31,937 nt of DNA, taken from positions 1-31,937 of the forward strand of contig JAVKFF010000024.1 of the NCBI GenBank assembly GCA_040226215.1, in the 5' to 3' direction. The notes under the pieces were generated by a model, which saw nothing but the letters and a program-made list of their open reading frames with translations, searched no databases and was not told the DNA's origin. Of the stretch, positions 1 through 8,439 are shown piece after piece. Numbering within the stretch: the first letter of the stretch is position 1; each line of letters begins with the position of its first letter. The position numbers and the translations under genes are program-made. Origin of the DNA: JAVKFF01 sp040226215. Lineage in GTDB: Bacteria; Pseudomonadota; Alphaproteobacteria; DSM-16000; Inquilinaceae.

Positions 1-1109
1 ACGTAGATGCGGTGGCGTTCCAGCAGCAGGTCGCTCGCCTGCTTGCACAGCCGGGGATCGCCGACGGCGACCGGCACGATGTGGCTGGCCGAAGGCATCA
101 CCGGCAGGCCGGCCTCGCGCAGCTTGCGCTTCAGCGTCGCCGCACGCTCCTGGTGGCGTTCACGCAGCTCGTCATGCACCTTCAGATAGCCGATCGAGGC
201 GATCGCGGCGCCGCAGATCGCCGGGGGCAGGGCGGTGGTGAAGATGAAGCCGGGGGCGTAGGACCGCACCACGTCGACCAGATTGCGCGAGGCGGCGATA
301 TAGCCGCCCATCACGCCGAAGGCCTTGCCCAGCGTGCCCTCGATCACGGTCAGCCGGTGCGCCACCGCGTCGCGCTCGGAGACGCCGCCGCCGCGCCGCC
401 CGTACATGCCCACGGCGTGCACCTCGTCTAGATAGGTCATCGCGCCATGGCGCTCCGCCACGTCGCAGATCTCCGCGATCGGCGCGATGTCGCCATCCAT
501 GGAATAGACGCTCTCGAAGGCGACCAGCTTGGGCTGCTCCTTCGGCAGGCGGGAAAGCAGGCTTTCCAGATGGCGCACGTCGTTGTGCCGGAAGATGTGC
601 TTCTCGCAGCCGGAATTGCGGATGCCGGCGATCATCGAGGCGTGGTTCATCTCGTCCGACAGGATGACGCAGCCCGGCACCAGCTTGCCCAGCGTCGACA
701 GCGTCGCCTCGTTGGAGATGTAGCCCGAGGTGAAGAGGAGCGCCGCCTCCTTGTCGTGAAGGTCGGCCAGTTCCTCCTCGAGGATGCGGTGATAGATGTG
801 GGTGCCCGAGATGTTGCGGGTGCCGCCGGCGCCGGCGCCGCAGCGGTCGATCGCCCGCTTCATGCCGTCGATCACCACCGGATGATGGCCCATCCCGAGA
901 TAGTCGTTGGAGCACCAGATGGTGATGTCCGCCGGCTCCGCGCCGCCGGGGCAGAACCGCTCGTCGCCGCGCACGTTGACGCTGCCATGGCCGTGATGGT
1001 GGGCTTCCGGGAAGCGGCCGACGCGCCGCTCCAGCTCGGCGAACAGCCGATAGCGGCCCTCGTCCTGCAGCCGGTCGATGGCGTCGCCAAACAGCTTTTC
1101 GTAGTCCAT
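1..1109 (-). CDS. hemA: 5-aminolevulinate synthase (3' end outside window)
   Basis: Condenses glycine and succinyl-CoA to 5-aminolevulinate, the first step of haem synthesis by the C4 (Shemin) route; cytosolic PLP enzyme. Reading the minus strand from 1109 gives MDYEKLF and then hallmark blocks: CSNDYLGMG (66-74), GTRNISGT (96-103), FESVYSMDGD (198-207), DEVHAVGMYG (228-237) and the PLP lysine in GTLGKAFG (Lys262). About 369 codons are present and the C-terminal end is cut by the window edge. The ATG at 1109 has GGGAGAA just upstream; an in-frame ATG at 1121 is possible but would overlap that ribosome site. Unusual: residues 37-60 form an insertion rich in His (HHHGH) and containing a Cys-Pro pair (53-54) that I do not recall from the Rhodobacter enzyme. 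An FNR-type box lies about 220 bp upstream. Confidence 0.96.
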   Translation of the reverse strand, partial: MDYEKLFGDAIDRLQDEGRYRLFAELERRVGRFPEAHHHGHGSVNVRGDERFCPGGAEPADITIWCSNDYLGMGHHPVVIDGMKRAIDRCGAGAGGTRNISGTHIYHRILEEELADLHDKEAALLFTSGYISNEATLSTLGKLVPGCVILSDEMNHASMIAGIRNSGCEKHIFRHNDVRHLESLLSRLPKEQPKLVAFESVYSMDGDIAPIAEICDVAERHGAMTYLDEVHAVGMYGRRGGGVSERDAVAHRLTVIEGTLGKAFGVMGGYIAASRNLVDVVRSYAPGFIFTTALPPAICGAAIASIGYLKVHDELRERHQERAATLKRKLREAGLPVMPSASHIVPVAVGDPRLCKQASDLLLERHRIY

Positions 1110-1300
1110 CGGTTCTCCCATCCCGTCGTCAGCGGGCCGCACCCCTCGACCGTGCTGTCCGATCCGCGTGATCATCGGCTTGCCCGCCGCGTCCTTGTTT
1201 ACCATAGGGCGTCCTTATGCACCGAGAAGTCATCGTCTGACACCCCCCAGATATGGGAGAAAGCGTCGCACGGGGCGCAGAACCACGCCCGACACCGGCC

Positions 1301-1306
1301 GTTATC
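1301..1306 (-). promoter_or_regulatory. Candidate hemA -10 element
   Basis: The minus strand reads GATAAC here (4 of 6 to TATAAT). With a transcription start near 1295, the FNR box centre (1337.5) would sit at about -42, the position of activator sites in class II FNR promoters. This leaves an untranslated leader of roughly 185 nt. The spacing is the main support. Confidence 0.4.
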
Positions 1307-1330
1307 TAGGACGCCCGCGGCCGGCCGCCA

Positions 1331-1344
1331 TTGATCGACATCAA
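1331..1344 (-). promoter_or_regulatory. FNR/FixK-type box upstream of hemA
   Basis: TTGATCGACATCAA is a perfect TTGAT-N4-ATCAA palindrome, the consensus of the Crp/Fnr-family oxygen regulators FNR, FnrL, FixK and Anr. It lies 221 bp before the hemA start. It is about 400 bp from the rightward importer gene, so hemA is the likelier target. Oxygen control of hemA by FnrL is known in Rhodobacter sphaeroides; its use here is inferred. Confidence 0.75.
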
Positions 1345-1573
1345 TCGCCCCGACCGACGGCCATCCCCCGGGCATATCCCCGGCCATGTCCCCGGGACTG
1401 TCCGGGACCGTCCCGACTGGGGAGATGACACCCGGCCGGACCGGAATATTCACCCGCGATCCGGTGCGCCGTGACTTCGCTTCGGACATCCCTGGCACGC
1501 GATAGTACAAGGCCGCGGCGGACAATGCTGCCGGTTCTACCGCGCGAGGCCGTCAAAGTGCCGGTGAAATCCA

Positions 1574-1602
1574 TTGACACATTTGCCCTCGCAGGCTTTG
1601 CT
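1574..1602 (+). promoter_or_regulatory. Possible promoter of the peptide importer
   Basis: A perfect TTGACA (1574-1579) is followed after 17 bp by TTTGCT (1597-1602), a poor -10 (3 of 6). It faces the binding-protein gene starting at 1743. Only the -35 is convincing, so an activator or another sigma factor may be needed. Confidence 0.3.
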
Positions 1603-1671
1603 CCCCGAAAAGGAATGATCGGCGAACGGCTCACGGCAAGGCAGCTGACGCTCGCGGTTCCTCGTGCTCGG

Positions 1672-1700
1672 ACCCCGCCGGCGTGCTGCCGGCGCGGGGT
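1672..1700 (+). other. Leader stem-loop before first binding-protein gene
   Basis: ACCCC-GCCGGC and GCCGGC-GC-GGGGT can pair as an 11-bp stem with a 2-nt bulge around the loop GTGCT. It ends 42 nt before the ATG at 1743 and has no T-run, so it is not an intrinsic terminator. It could be an mRNA-stabilising or regulatory leader structure. Confidence 0.35.
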
Positions 1701-1742
1701 ATCGGGCCGGCTTCTGGCAATGAGAACAGGGGGCAATCGACA

Positions 1743-3335
1743 ATGCGCATCAAGACCGCGCTTCTGACCGGAATCGCAACCGTATTCATGGCGGCCGCGC
1801 CACTGCAGGCCGAGACGCTGCGCTTCGCCTTTCAGGGGCCGCTGAATTCGCTGGACCCGCATTCGCTCAACGAGTCCTTCCAGCTCAGCTTCCACGGCAA
1901 CATCTACGAGGGCCTGACGCGCCGCGCGCCCGATCTCGCGATCGAACCCGCGCTGGCGGAGAGCTGGGAGATCATGGAGCCGACGCGCTGGCGCTTCTAC
2001 CTGCGCGAGGGCGTGACCTTCCACAACGGCAACCCGTTCACCGCCGACGACGTGGTCTTCTCCTTCCAGCGCGCCCGTTCGCAGGGCTCCGACGTGGGCG
2101 GCAAGCTGCCCGGCGTGACCGAGGTCATCGCGATCGACGACTACACGGTGGACTTCATCACCGAGACGCCCAACCCGATCCTCACGGCCGAGTTCGACAC
2201 CTGGTACATCATGGACCGGGAATGGTCGGAGGAGAATGGCGCCGACGTCGTCACCAATGTCGCCGAGGCGACGGAGCGCGACTTCTACGCCAACCGCAAC
2301 GCCAACGGCACCGGCCCGTTCATCATGCAGGAGTACAGCACCGATACCGAGTCGGTGCTGGTGCCCAATCCGGACTGGTGGGACGAGGCGACGCACAATC
2401 TGACCGAGGTTCGCTTCTCGCCGATCCCGGCCGACGCCACCCGCGTGGCGGCCCTGCTGTCCGGCGAAATGGACATGGTCTATCCGGTGCCGCTGCAGGA
2501 CCAGGCACGGGTCGAGAGCAGCGAGGGCACCAGCGTCCTGGCCGGCCCCGAACTGCGCACCATCTTCCTCGGCTTCGACCAGGCCCGCGACGAGCTGCTC
2601 TATTCGTCGGTCGAGGGCGCAAACCCGTTCCACGACCGCCGCGTGCGGCTCGCCTTCTACCAGGCGGTGGATATCAACGCGATCCAGCAGGTGGTGATGC
2701 GTGGCGCCTCGACGCCGGCCTCGACGCTGGTAGCGCCGGGCATCATCGGCTTCCCGGAAGACCTTGAGCGCTATCCCTACGATCCGGAGGCGGCGCGCGC
2801 CCTGCTCGAAGAGGCCGGCTATCCGGACGGCTTCGAGGTGCAGATGAACTGCCCGAACGACCGCTACGTCAATGACGAGGCGATCTGCCAGGCGGTGGTC
2901 GGCATGCTGGCCCGGGTGGGTGTGACGGTCGACCTGCTGGCCGAGCCGCGCAGCGTCTACTTCGCCCGCGTGCTGCCGCAGGGTGGCTACGATACCTCGT
3001 TCTACCTGCTGGGCTGGACCCCGGGCAGCTTCGACAGCTACAACGCGCTCGCCAACCTCGTGCACAGCCGCGACCCGGACAACAATCTGGGCGGCTTCAA
3101 TCTCGGCGGCTATTCCAACGAGCGCATCGACGAACTGACGGGCGAGATCCTGGTCGAGACGGACCAGGAGGCACGCAACGCGCTGATCCTGGAGGCCTGG
3201 CAGATCCTGCACGACGACGTCGGCTACCTGCCGCTGCACCAGCAGGCCCTGTCCTGGGGAGTGAGCGACGAGATCGACCTCGTCCAGCGCGGCGACAACG
3301 TCTTCAACTGGCGCCACGTGACGATCAACCGCTGA
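1743..3335 (+). CDS. ABC importer periplasmic binding protein 1 (family 5, peptide type)
   Basis: A 530-residue solute-binding protein of the SBP_bac_5 family (DppA/OppA/NikA type), which captures peptides or related compounds in the periplasm for the permease encoded downstream. The ATG at 1743 is preceded by AGGGGGC. It gives a 23-residue Sec signal peptide (MRIKTALL... ending LQA) cleaved before ETLRF. Family landmarks: LDPHSLNE near the mature N-terminus, YEGLTR, LREGVTFHNG, ADDVVFSF, NANGTGPF, and NCPNDRYVNDEAIC, where two cysteines could form a disulfide. Length is normal for the family. It is a tandem paralogue of the next gene and is followed by an intrinsic terminator at 3376. The ligand cannot be read from the sequence; peptides, glycosides and metal chelates are all bound by relatives. 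Confidence 0.93.
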   Translation: MRIKTALLTGIATVFMAAAPLQAETLRFAFQGPLNSLDPHSLNESFQLSFHGNIYEGLTRRAPDLAIEPALAESWEIMEPTRWRFYLREGVTFHNGNPFTADDVVFSFQRARSQGSDVGGKLPGVTEVIAIDDYTVDFITETPNPILTAEFDTWYIMDREWSEENGADVVTNVAEATERDFYANRNANGTGPFIMQEYSTDTESVLVPNPDWWDEATHNLTEVRFSPIPADATRVAALLSGEMDMVYPVPLQDQARVESSEGTSVLAGPELRTIFLGFDQARDELLYSSVEGANPFHDRRVRLAFYQAVDINAIQQVVMRGASTPASTLVAPGIIGFPEDLERYPYDPEAARALLEEAGYPDGFEVQMNCPNDRYVNDEAICQAVVGMLARVGVTVDLLAEPRSVYFARVLPQGGYDTSFYLLGWTPGSFDSYNALANLVHSRDPDNNLGGFNLGGYSNERIDELTGEILVETDQEARNALILEAWQILHDDVGYLPLHQQALSWGVSDEIDLVQRGDNVFNWRHVTINR

Positions 3336-3741
3336 GGCGAAGCCGATCGGGGGCTGACAATCTCCCGCGTTCCGGAAAGGCGGTGCTTCGGCACCGCCTT
3401 TTCTCTTGCCGGCATTTCTCTCGCAGTACCAGGCCGAGCGTGAATCGAACGCAGCGCCCCGGGGAACTCGGCCCCCATGCTACCATTCCTTGCGCAACCG
3501 AGGGGGCAAGGGTCATTTTCGGCAAGCGCGTGCCAGGCCGGGCGCAAGCTTCGCACCCGCGAAGAATTGTTCTTGATCCTTTGTTCGGCTTCCATCATGA
3601 CAATCCACCGGCGCAATTCGACGGCGCCAAAGAACCAGCCCGCGACGCCATTCATGCGATCGTCGGGCGGATGAACAGGATGAACGGCAACGGTTCCGGC
3701 GGGCGCAGGAATGCCCCGATGCCGGAACGGAAAGGGAGATC
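3336..3741 (+). other. Spacer between the two binding-protein genes
   Basis: A 406-bp gap, unusually long inside this otherwise tight gene set. It starts with the UUCG terminator (3376-3404). The remaining ~335 bp have no convincing ORF. A TTGATC element at 3573-3578 lacks a good -10. The length and the terminator suggest that the second binding-protein gene and the transporter core have their own promoter here, which I could not pinpoint. Confidence 0.5.
3376..3404 (+). terminator. Intrinsic terminator after binding protein 1
   Basis: An 11-bp perfect stem (AAAGGCGGTGC / GCACCGCCTTT) closes a TTCG tetraloop in the extra-stable C(UUCG)G context and is followed by TTCT. It begins 40 nt after the stop. 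It probably ends or attenuates transcription, allowing the first binding protein to be made in excess. Confidence 0.85.
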
Positions 3742-5322
3742 ATGACGAAGCGATCGGTACTCTTCGCAACCGTGTGCGCCGCCGCGCTCACCGCTTCCGC
3801 GGCACAGGCGCAGACCCTGCGCTGGTCGTCCTCGGGCGACGGCCTGACGCTGGATCCGCACGCGCAGAACCACGGGCCGACCACCACGGTCAACCGCATG
3901 TTCTACGACCCGCTGTTGGAGCGCGACGTGGAACTCAACCTGGTGCCGGCGCTGGCCACCTCCTTCGAGGCCATCGACGAGGATACCTGGGAGTTCGTCC
4001 TGCGCGAGGGCGTGACCTTCCATGACGGCGCCGCGTTCGACAGCGAGGACGTGGTGTTCTCGATCAACCGCGCCCGCTCCGACACGTCCGACTTCCGCGC
4101 CTATCTGTCGACCGTCACCGAGGTCGAGGCGGTCGACCAGTACACCGTGCGCGTGCATACCGACGGCCCGGATCCGATCCTGCCGCAATGGCTGACCTCC
4201 ATCTTCATGATGGACTCCGGCTGGGCGGAGGCGAACGACGTCCTGCAGCCGCAGAACTATGCCGAGGGCGAGGAGACCCACGCCGTCCGCAACGCCAACG
4301 GCACCGGCCCCTATTCGCTGGTCAGCCGCGAGCAGGACGTGCGCACCGTCGCCGCCCGTTTCGACGGCTACTGGGGCGCGGACATGTTCCCCAACGAGAT
4401 CGAGGAGATCGTCTACACGCCGATCTCGTCGCCCGCCACGCGCGTCGCGGCGCTGCTCTCGGGCGAGGTCGACTTCATCCTCAACCTGCCCCTGCAGGAC
4501 CAGCAGCGGGTCGACCAGACCGACGGCGTGCGGGTGCTGCCCGGGCTCGAGGTGCGGGCCATCTTCCTCGGCCTGAACCAGTCGAACGAGGACCTGGACA
4601 GCGACAATGTCGACGGCGCCAACCCGTTCGCCGACCACCGGGTGCGCGAGGCGATGTACCGCGCCATCAACGCGGAAGCGATTCGCGACGTGGTGATGCG
4701 TGGCCAGTCCCTGCCCGCCGGCATGATCACCTCGCCGGGCGTCAACGGCTACAGCGAGGAGCTGGACGCGCGCCTGCCCTTCGACGTCTCGGCCGCCCGG
4801 GCCCTGATGGCGGAGGCCGGTTACGCGGACGGCTTCGAGACGACGCTGAACTGCCCGAACGACCGCTACACCAATGACGAGGCGATCTGCCAGGCGGTGG
4901 TCGGCATGCTGGCGCAGATCGGCATCACGGTGAACCTGGTGGCGCAGCCCAACAGCGTTCACTTCGCCGAACTGCAGCAGGGCATCCAGGACTTCTACAT
5001 GCTGGGCTGGGGCGTGCCGACCTTCGACAGCGAGTACGTCTTCCGCTTCCTGTTCGCAACCCGCGAAGGCGACCTCGGCACCTGGAACTTCACCGGCTAC
5101 TCCAACCCGGATGTCGACCAGCTGATCGCCGACATGCAGGTCGAGGTGAACTTCGACGCCCGCGACGAGATCATCCAGCAGGCCTGGGAAGTCGTGAACG
5201 GCGACATCGTCTACCTGCCGCTGCATCACGAACCGCTGAGCTGGGGCGCGGCCGACCATGTCGAGATCGACGTGCGCGGCAACAACGAGCCGCTGTTCAA
5301 GTACGTGACCTTCGCCGAGTAG
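3742..5322 (+). CDS. ABC importer periplasmic binding protein 2 (family 5, peptide type)
   Basis: A 526-residue solute-binding protein, paralogous to the preceding one. AAGGGAG lies 5-6 nt before the ATG. A 23-residue signal peptide (MTKRSVLF... ending AQA) precedes QTLRW. It shares LREGVTFH, NANGTGPY, LLSGEVDF, LQDQQRV and NCPNDR-TNDEAIC with the first copy, but differs in the N-terminal lobe (LTLDPHAQNHG) and near the C-terminus. The two may therefore bind different ligands while delivering to the same permease. A 67-nt tract is almost identical to the first copy. A long GC-rich hairpin follows the stop, and the first permease begins 129 bp downstream. Role and ligand uncertainty are as for the first copy. 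Confidence 0.93.
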   Translation: MTKRSVLFATVCAAALTASAAQAQTLRWSSSGDGLTLDPHAQNHGPTTTVNRMFYDPLLERDVELNLVPALATSFEAIDEDTWEFVLREGVTFHDGAAFDSEDVVFSINRARSDTSDFRAYLSTVTEVEAVDQYTVRVHTDGPDPILPQWLTSIFMMDSGWAEANDVLQPQNYAEGEETHAVRNANGTGPYSLVSREQDVRTVAARFDGYWGADMFPNEIEEIVYTPISSPATRVAALLSGEVDFILNLPLQDQQRVDQTDGVRVLPGLEVRAIFLGLNQSNEDLDSDNVDGANPFADHRVREAMYRAINAEAIRDVVMRGQSLPAGMITSPGVNGYSEELDARLPFDVSAARALMAEAGYADGFETTLNCPNDRYTNDEAICQAVVGMLAQIGITVNLVAQPNSVHFAELQQGIQDFYMLGWGVPTFDSEYVFRFLFATREGDLGTWNFTGYSNPDVDQLIADMQVEVNFDARDEIIQQAWEVVNGDIVYLPLHHEPLSWGAADHVEIDVRGNNEPLFKYVTFAE

Positions 5323-5339
5323 GCACCCGAGGAAAGACC

Positions 5340-5383
5340 GCCGGACGGAACGGGTCACGCGGCCCGCCGTCCGGCACTCCTTT
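5340..5383 (+). terminator. Stem-loop after binding protein 2
   Basis: GCCGGACGG (5340-5348) pairs with CCGTCCGGC (5367-5375); inside, CGGG/CCCG can extend the structure. It is followed by ACTCCTTTAC, a weak T-tract. Such structures between a binding-protein gene and its permease often stabilise the upstream message and partly attenuate the downstream genes. Full termination is unlikely because the permeases need read-through or a separate promoter. Confidence 0.6.
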
Positions 5384-5451
5384 ACGCCAAATCCGGATTC
5401 CCCCATCATCCGGGGCGATCTGGACCACCCGGAAAGGCGATTCCGGCCGCC

Positions 5452-6435
5452 ATGGCTGCCTTCATCATCCGACGCCTGCTTCAGTCCATCATCGTCATGC
5501 TGGTCGTGGCCTTCGTGGCCTTCAGCCTGTTCCGCTACGTGGGCGATCCGATCAACAACATGGTCGGCCAGGAGACCACGCTGGAGCAGCGCGAGGAGCT
5601 GCGCGAGCGGCTCGGCCTGAACGATTCCTTCCCCGTCCAGTTCGCCCGCTTCGTGGGCAACGCGGTGCAGCTCGAGTTTGGCATTTCATACCGCCAGGCC
5701 CGGCCGGTGGAGGATCTGTTCGCCGAGCGTCTGCCGGCGACGCTGGAGCTCGCGATCGTCTCCGCCATCTTCGCGCTGGTCTTCGGGTTGGCGCTCGGCG
5801 TCTACACGGCGCTCAGGAACAAGAGCTGGAGCGCCCAGACCATCATGGGCCTGTCGCTGGTCGGCGTCTCGCTGCCGACCTTCCTGATCGGCATCCTGCT
5901 GATCTGGGTGTTCGCGGTCGAGCTTGGCTGGCTGCCCAGCTTCGGCCGCGGCGCCACGGTCGACATCGGCGGCTGGACCACCGGCCTGTTGACCGCCAGC
6001 GGCCTGCAGTCCCTCATCCTTCCGGCGATCACGCTCGGCCTGTTCCAGCTCACCTTGATCATGCGCCTGGTGCGCGCGGAGATGCTGGAGGTGCTGCGTA
6101 CCGACTACATCAAGTTCGCCCGCGCCCGCGGGCTGAGCGATCGGGCGATCCATTTCGGCCACGCCCTGAAGAACACGCTGGTGCCGGTCATCACCATCAC
6201 GGGCCTGCAGCTCGGCGCCATCATCGCCTTCGCGATCATCACCGAGACCGTGTTCTCCTGGCCGGGCGTCGGCCAGCTCTTCATCCAGGCGATCCAGTTC
6301 GTCGACATCCCGGTCATGGCCGCCTACCTGGTGATGATCTCGCTGTTCTTCGTGGTCATCAACCTGATCGTCGACATCCTCTACTACGTGGTCGACCCGC
6401 GCCTGCGCGCGGAACGGCCCGGCGCGGTGCGGTGA
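5452..6435 (+). CDS. ABC peptide importer permease, DppB type
   Basis: A 327-residue inner-membrane permease. It has an N-terminal helix (FIIRRLLQSIIVMLVVAFVAF), an N-terminal periplasmic domain region (QREELRERLGL, typical of DppB/OppB) and then about five further helices. The cytoplasmic EAA-type coupling loop that contacts the ATPases is visible at RARGLSDRAIHFGHALKNTL. The C-terminus ends in the usual DPRLR. The ribosome site is weak (GGAAAGG 14 nt upstream). The gene ends 4 bp before the next permease, so the two are probably co-translated as a heterodimer. Confidence 0.94.
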   Translation: MAAFIIRRLLQSIIVMLVVAFVAFSLFRYVGDPINNMVGQETTLEQREELRERLGLNDSFPVQFARFVGNAVQLEFGISYRQARPVEDLFAERLPATLELAIVSAIFALVFGLALGVYTALRNKSWSAQTIMGLSLVGVSLPTFLIGILLIWVFAVELGWLPSFGRGATVDIGGWTTGLLTASGLQSLILPAITLGLFQLTLIMRLVRAEMLEVLRTDYIKFARARGLSDRAIHFGHALKNTLVPVITITGLQLGAIIAFAIITETVFSWPGVGQLFIQAIQFVDIPVMAAYLVMISLFFVVINLIVDILYYVVDPRLRAERPGAVR

Positions 6436-6439
6436 CGCC

Positions 6440-7444
6440 ATGGCGAGCGAACCACAGCACCTCGAACCCGAACGCGCCAACGCGGCGATGATCGAGGCCG
6501 ATCTCGCCACCGCCGACGAGGTGCGCGCGCTCTCCCGCTGGCGACGCGCCTGGGACAGCGACGTCGCCTATTCCTTCCGCCGCTCGCCGGTGGCGCTGAT
6601 CTCCAGCCTGGTGGCGCTGGTGTTCATCCTCGGCGCGGCCTTCGCGCCGCTCATCGCGCCGCAGAACCCGTTCGACCCGGGCTCGCTGAACCTGATGGAC
6701 GGCTTCACCGCGCCGCTGGAGCCCAACGCCTTCACCGGCAACACCTTCCTCATGGGCACCGACGACCAGGGCCGGGACATCCTCTCGACCATCCTCTACG
6801 GCAGCCGGGTGTCGCTGATGGTCGGTTTCGCCGGCGTCATCTTCGCCATGGTGCTGGGCACCGTTCTCGGCCTCACCGCCGGTTATCTCGGCGGCTGGGT
6901 CGACGCGGTGATCATGCGCATCGCCGACATCCAGCTCAGCTTCCCCTCGATCCTGATCGCGCTCCTGATCTTCGGCGTCGGCAAGGCGCTGCTGCCGCGC
7001 GAGATGCAGGACGAGCTGGCGATCTACGTGCTGGTCCTGGCCATCGGCCTGTCCGGCTGGGTGCAGTTCGCGCGCACCGTGCGCGGCACCACGCTGGTGG
7101 AGAAGAACAAGGAATACGTCCAGGCCGCCCGGCTGATCGGCCTGCACCCGATGCTGATCATGCTGCGCCACGTACTGCCCAACACGCTGGGGCCGGTGCT
7201 CGTCATCGCCACGATCAGCCTGGCGCTGGCGGTGATCACCGAGGCGACGCTGAGCTTCCTTGGCGTCGGCGTGCCGCCGACCCAGCCGTCCCTGGGCACG
7301 CTGATCCGCATCGGCCAGGACTTCCTGTTCTCCGGCGAGTGGTGGATCACCCTGTTCCCGTCCCTGGCGCTCGTCACGCTCGCGCTTTCGGTCAACCTGC
7401 TGGGCGACTGGCTGCGCGACGCCCTCAATCCGAAGCTGCGGTGA
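6440..7444 (+). CDS. ABC peptide importer permease, DppC type
   Basis: A 334-residue second permease subunit. A cytoplasmic N-terminus of about 45 residues precedes the first helix (VALISSLVALVFILGAAFAP). The DppC/OppC hallmark GTDDQGRDILS follows, then five more helices with the coupling loop AARLIGLHPMLIMLRHVLPNT. It ends in ALNPKLR. It starts 4 bp after the DppB-type gene with no obvious Shine-Dalgarno sequence, consistent with translational coupling. The stop overlaps or abuts the next gene. Confidence 0.94.
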   Translation: MASEPQHLEPERANAAMIEADLATADEVRALSRWRRAWDSDVAYSFRRSPVALISSLVALVFILGAAFAPLIAPQNPFDPGSLNLMDGFTAPLEPNAFTGNTFLMGTDDQGRDILSTILYGSRVSLMVGFAGVIFAMVLGTVLGLTAGYLGGWVDAVIMRIADIQLSFPSILIALLIFGVGKALLPREMQDELAIYVLVLAIGLSGWVQFARTVRGTTLVEKNKEYVQAARLIGLHPMLIMLRHVLPNTLGPVLVIATISLALAVITEATLSFLGVGVPPTQPSLGTLIRIGQDFLFSGEWWITLFPSLALVTLALSVNLLGDWLRDALNPKLR

Positions 7445-7449
7445 CCCCG

Positions 7450-8439
7450 ATGGCCCAGCCGCTCCTGCAGGTACGCGACCTGCGCATCGAGATCCCGACC
7501 CGCAACAAGGTGCTGACCGCCATCGACGGCGTGTCCTTCGACGTCGCGGACGGCGAGATCCTCGGCATGGTCGGCGAGTCGGGGGCCGGAAAGTCGCTGA
7601 CCGGCGCAGCCATCATCGGCCTGCTCGATCCGCCGCTCAGGATTGCCGGCGGCGAGATCATCCTCGAGGGCCAGCGTATCGACAATCTCAGCTACGCGCG
7701 CATGCGCCGGATCCGCGGCAAGAAGATCGGCGCCATCTTCCAGGATCCGCTGACCAGCCTGAACCCGCTGTTCACCGTCGGCCGGCAGCTTGTCGAGACC
7801 ATCATGACGCATATCGACATCACGCCCACCAAGGCGCGGGCGCGGGCGGTGGAGTTGCTGCGCGAGGTCGGCATCCCGGCGGCGGAGCGGCGGATCGACA
7901 GCTATCCGCACCAGTTCTCCGGCGGCATGCGCCAGCGTGTCGTCATCGCGCTGGCCTTGTGCGCCAATCCGCGCCTGATCATCGCCGACGAGCCGACGAC
8001 GGCGCTCGACGTCTCCATCCAGGCCCAGATCCTGGCCCTGCTGAAGCGGCTGACGCGGGAGCACGGCACGTCCGTCATCCTGGTCACCCACGACATGGGC
8101 GTGATCGCCGAGACCGCCAACCGGGTGGCGGTGATGTATGCCGGGCGTATCGCCGAGATCGGCCCGGTGCGCGAGGTCGTGCGCCACCCCAGCCATCCCT
8201 ACACAAGGGGCCTGATGGGGGCGATCCCGACCATGGGGCACGATATCGAGCAGCTGAACCAGATCGACGGCTCGATGCCGCGTCTTGACGGCATTCCCCC
8301 TGGCTGTGCCTTCAACCCGCGCTGCCCGCACGCCTTCGAGCGCTGCTTCAAGGACCAGCCGGTACTGCTCGACGCCGGCCCCACCCGCGCCGCCTGCTGG
8401 CTCTACGATACGGCACGCCTGGAGGCCGCCAATGGCTGA
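7450..8439 (+). CDS. ABC peptide importer ATPase, DppD type
   Basis: A 329-residue ATP-binding subunit that powers the importer from the cytoplasmic face. Walker A GESGAGKS (42-49), Q-loop IFQDP, signature FSGGMRQRV, Walker B LIIADEPTTALD and the switch His in VTHDMG are all intact. The C-terminal oligopeptide-importer extension carries the cysteine pattern C-x5-C-x6-C plus a later Cys, as in relatives shown to hold an iron-sulfur cluster. The ATG at 7450 was chosen because it begins the conserved N-terminus (PLLQVRDL). A GTG at 7441, overlapping the previous stop, would add three residues. It overlaps the next gene by 8 bp. Confidence 0.95.
   Translation: MAQPLLQVRDLRIEIPTRNKVLTAIDGVSFDVADGEILGMVGESGAGKSLTGAAIIGLLDPPLRIAGGEIILEGQRIDNLSYARMRRIRGKKIGAIFQDPLTSLNPLFTVGRQLVETIMTHIDITPTKARARAVELLREVGIPAAERRIDSYPHQFSGGMRQRVVIALALCANPRLIIADEPTTALDVSIQAQILALLKRLTREHGTSVILVTHDMGVIAETANRVAVMYAGRIAEIGPVREVVRHPSHPYTRGLMGAIPTMGHDIEQLNQIDGSMPRLDGIPPGCAFNPRCPHAFERCFKDQPVLLDAGPTRAACWLYDTARLEAANG

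Larger units (their letters stand above)
1110..1742. other. Divergent intergenic region hemA / binding-protein gene
   Basis: A 633-bp stretch without a credible gene. It separates hemA (leftward) from the first binding-protein gene (rightward). It holds a perfect FNR/FixK palindrome (1331-1344) with a matching -10 for hemA, a TTGACA element (1574-1579) facing the importer, and a stem-loop at 1672-1700 in the importer leader. Open frames here have compositionally biased translations with no recognisable domain. Confidence 0.7.

Noticed and set aside
1199..1525. A 108-codon minus-strand frame in the hemA upstream region
   Set aside because: No ribosome site or domain, it spans the FNR box and probable promoter, and the composition is non-coding-like.
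1341..3317. Long minus-strand open frames opposite both binding-protein genes (also 3652-5409)
   Set aside because: Antisense shadows; their similar look to each other only reflects the paralogy of the genes on the other strand.
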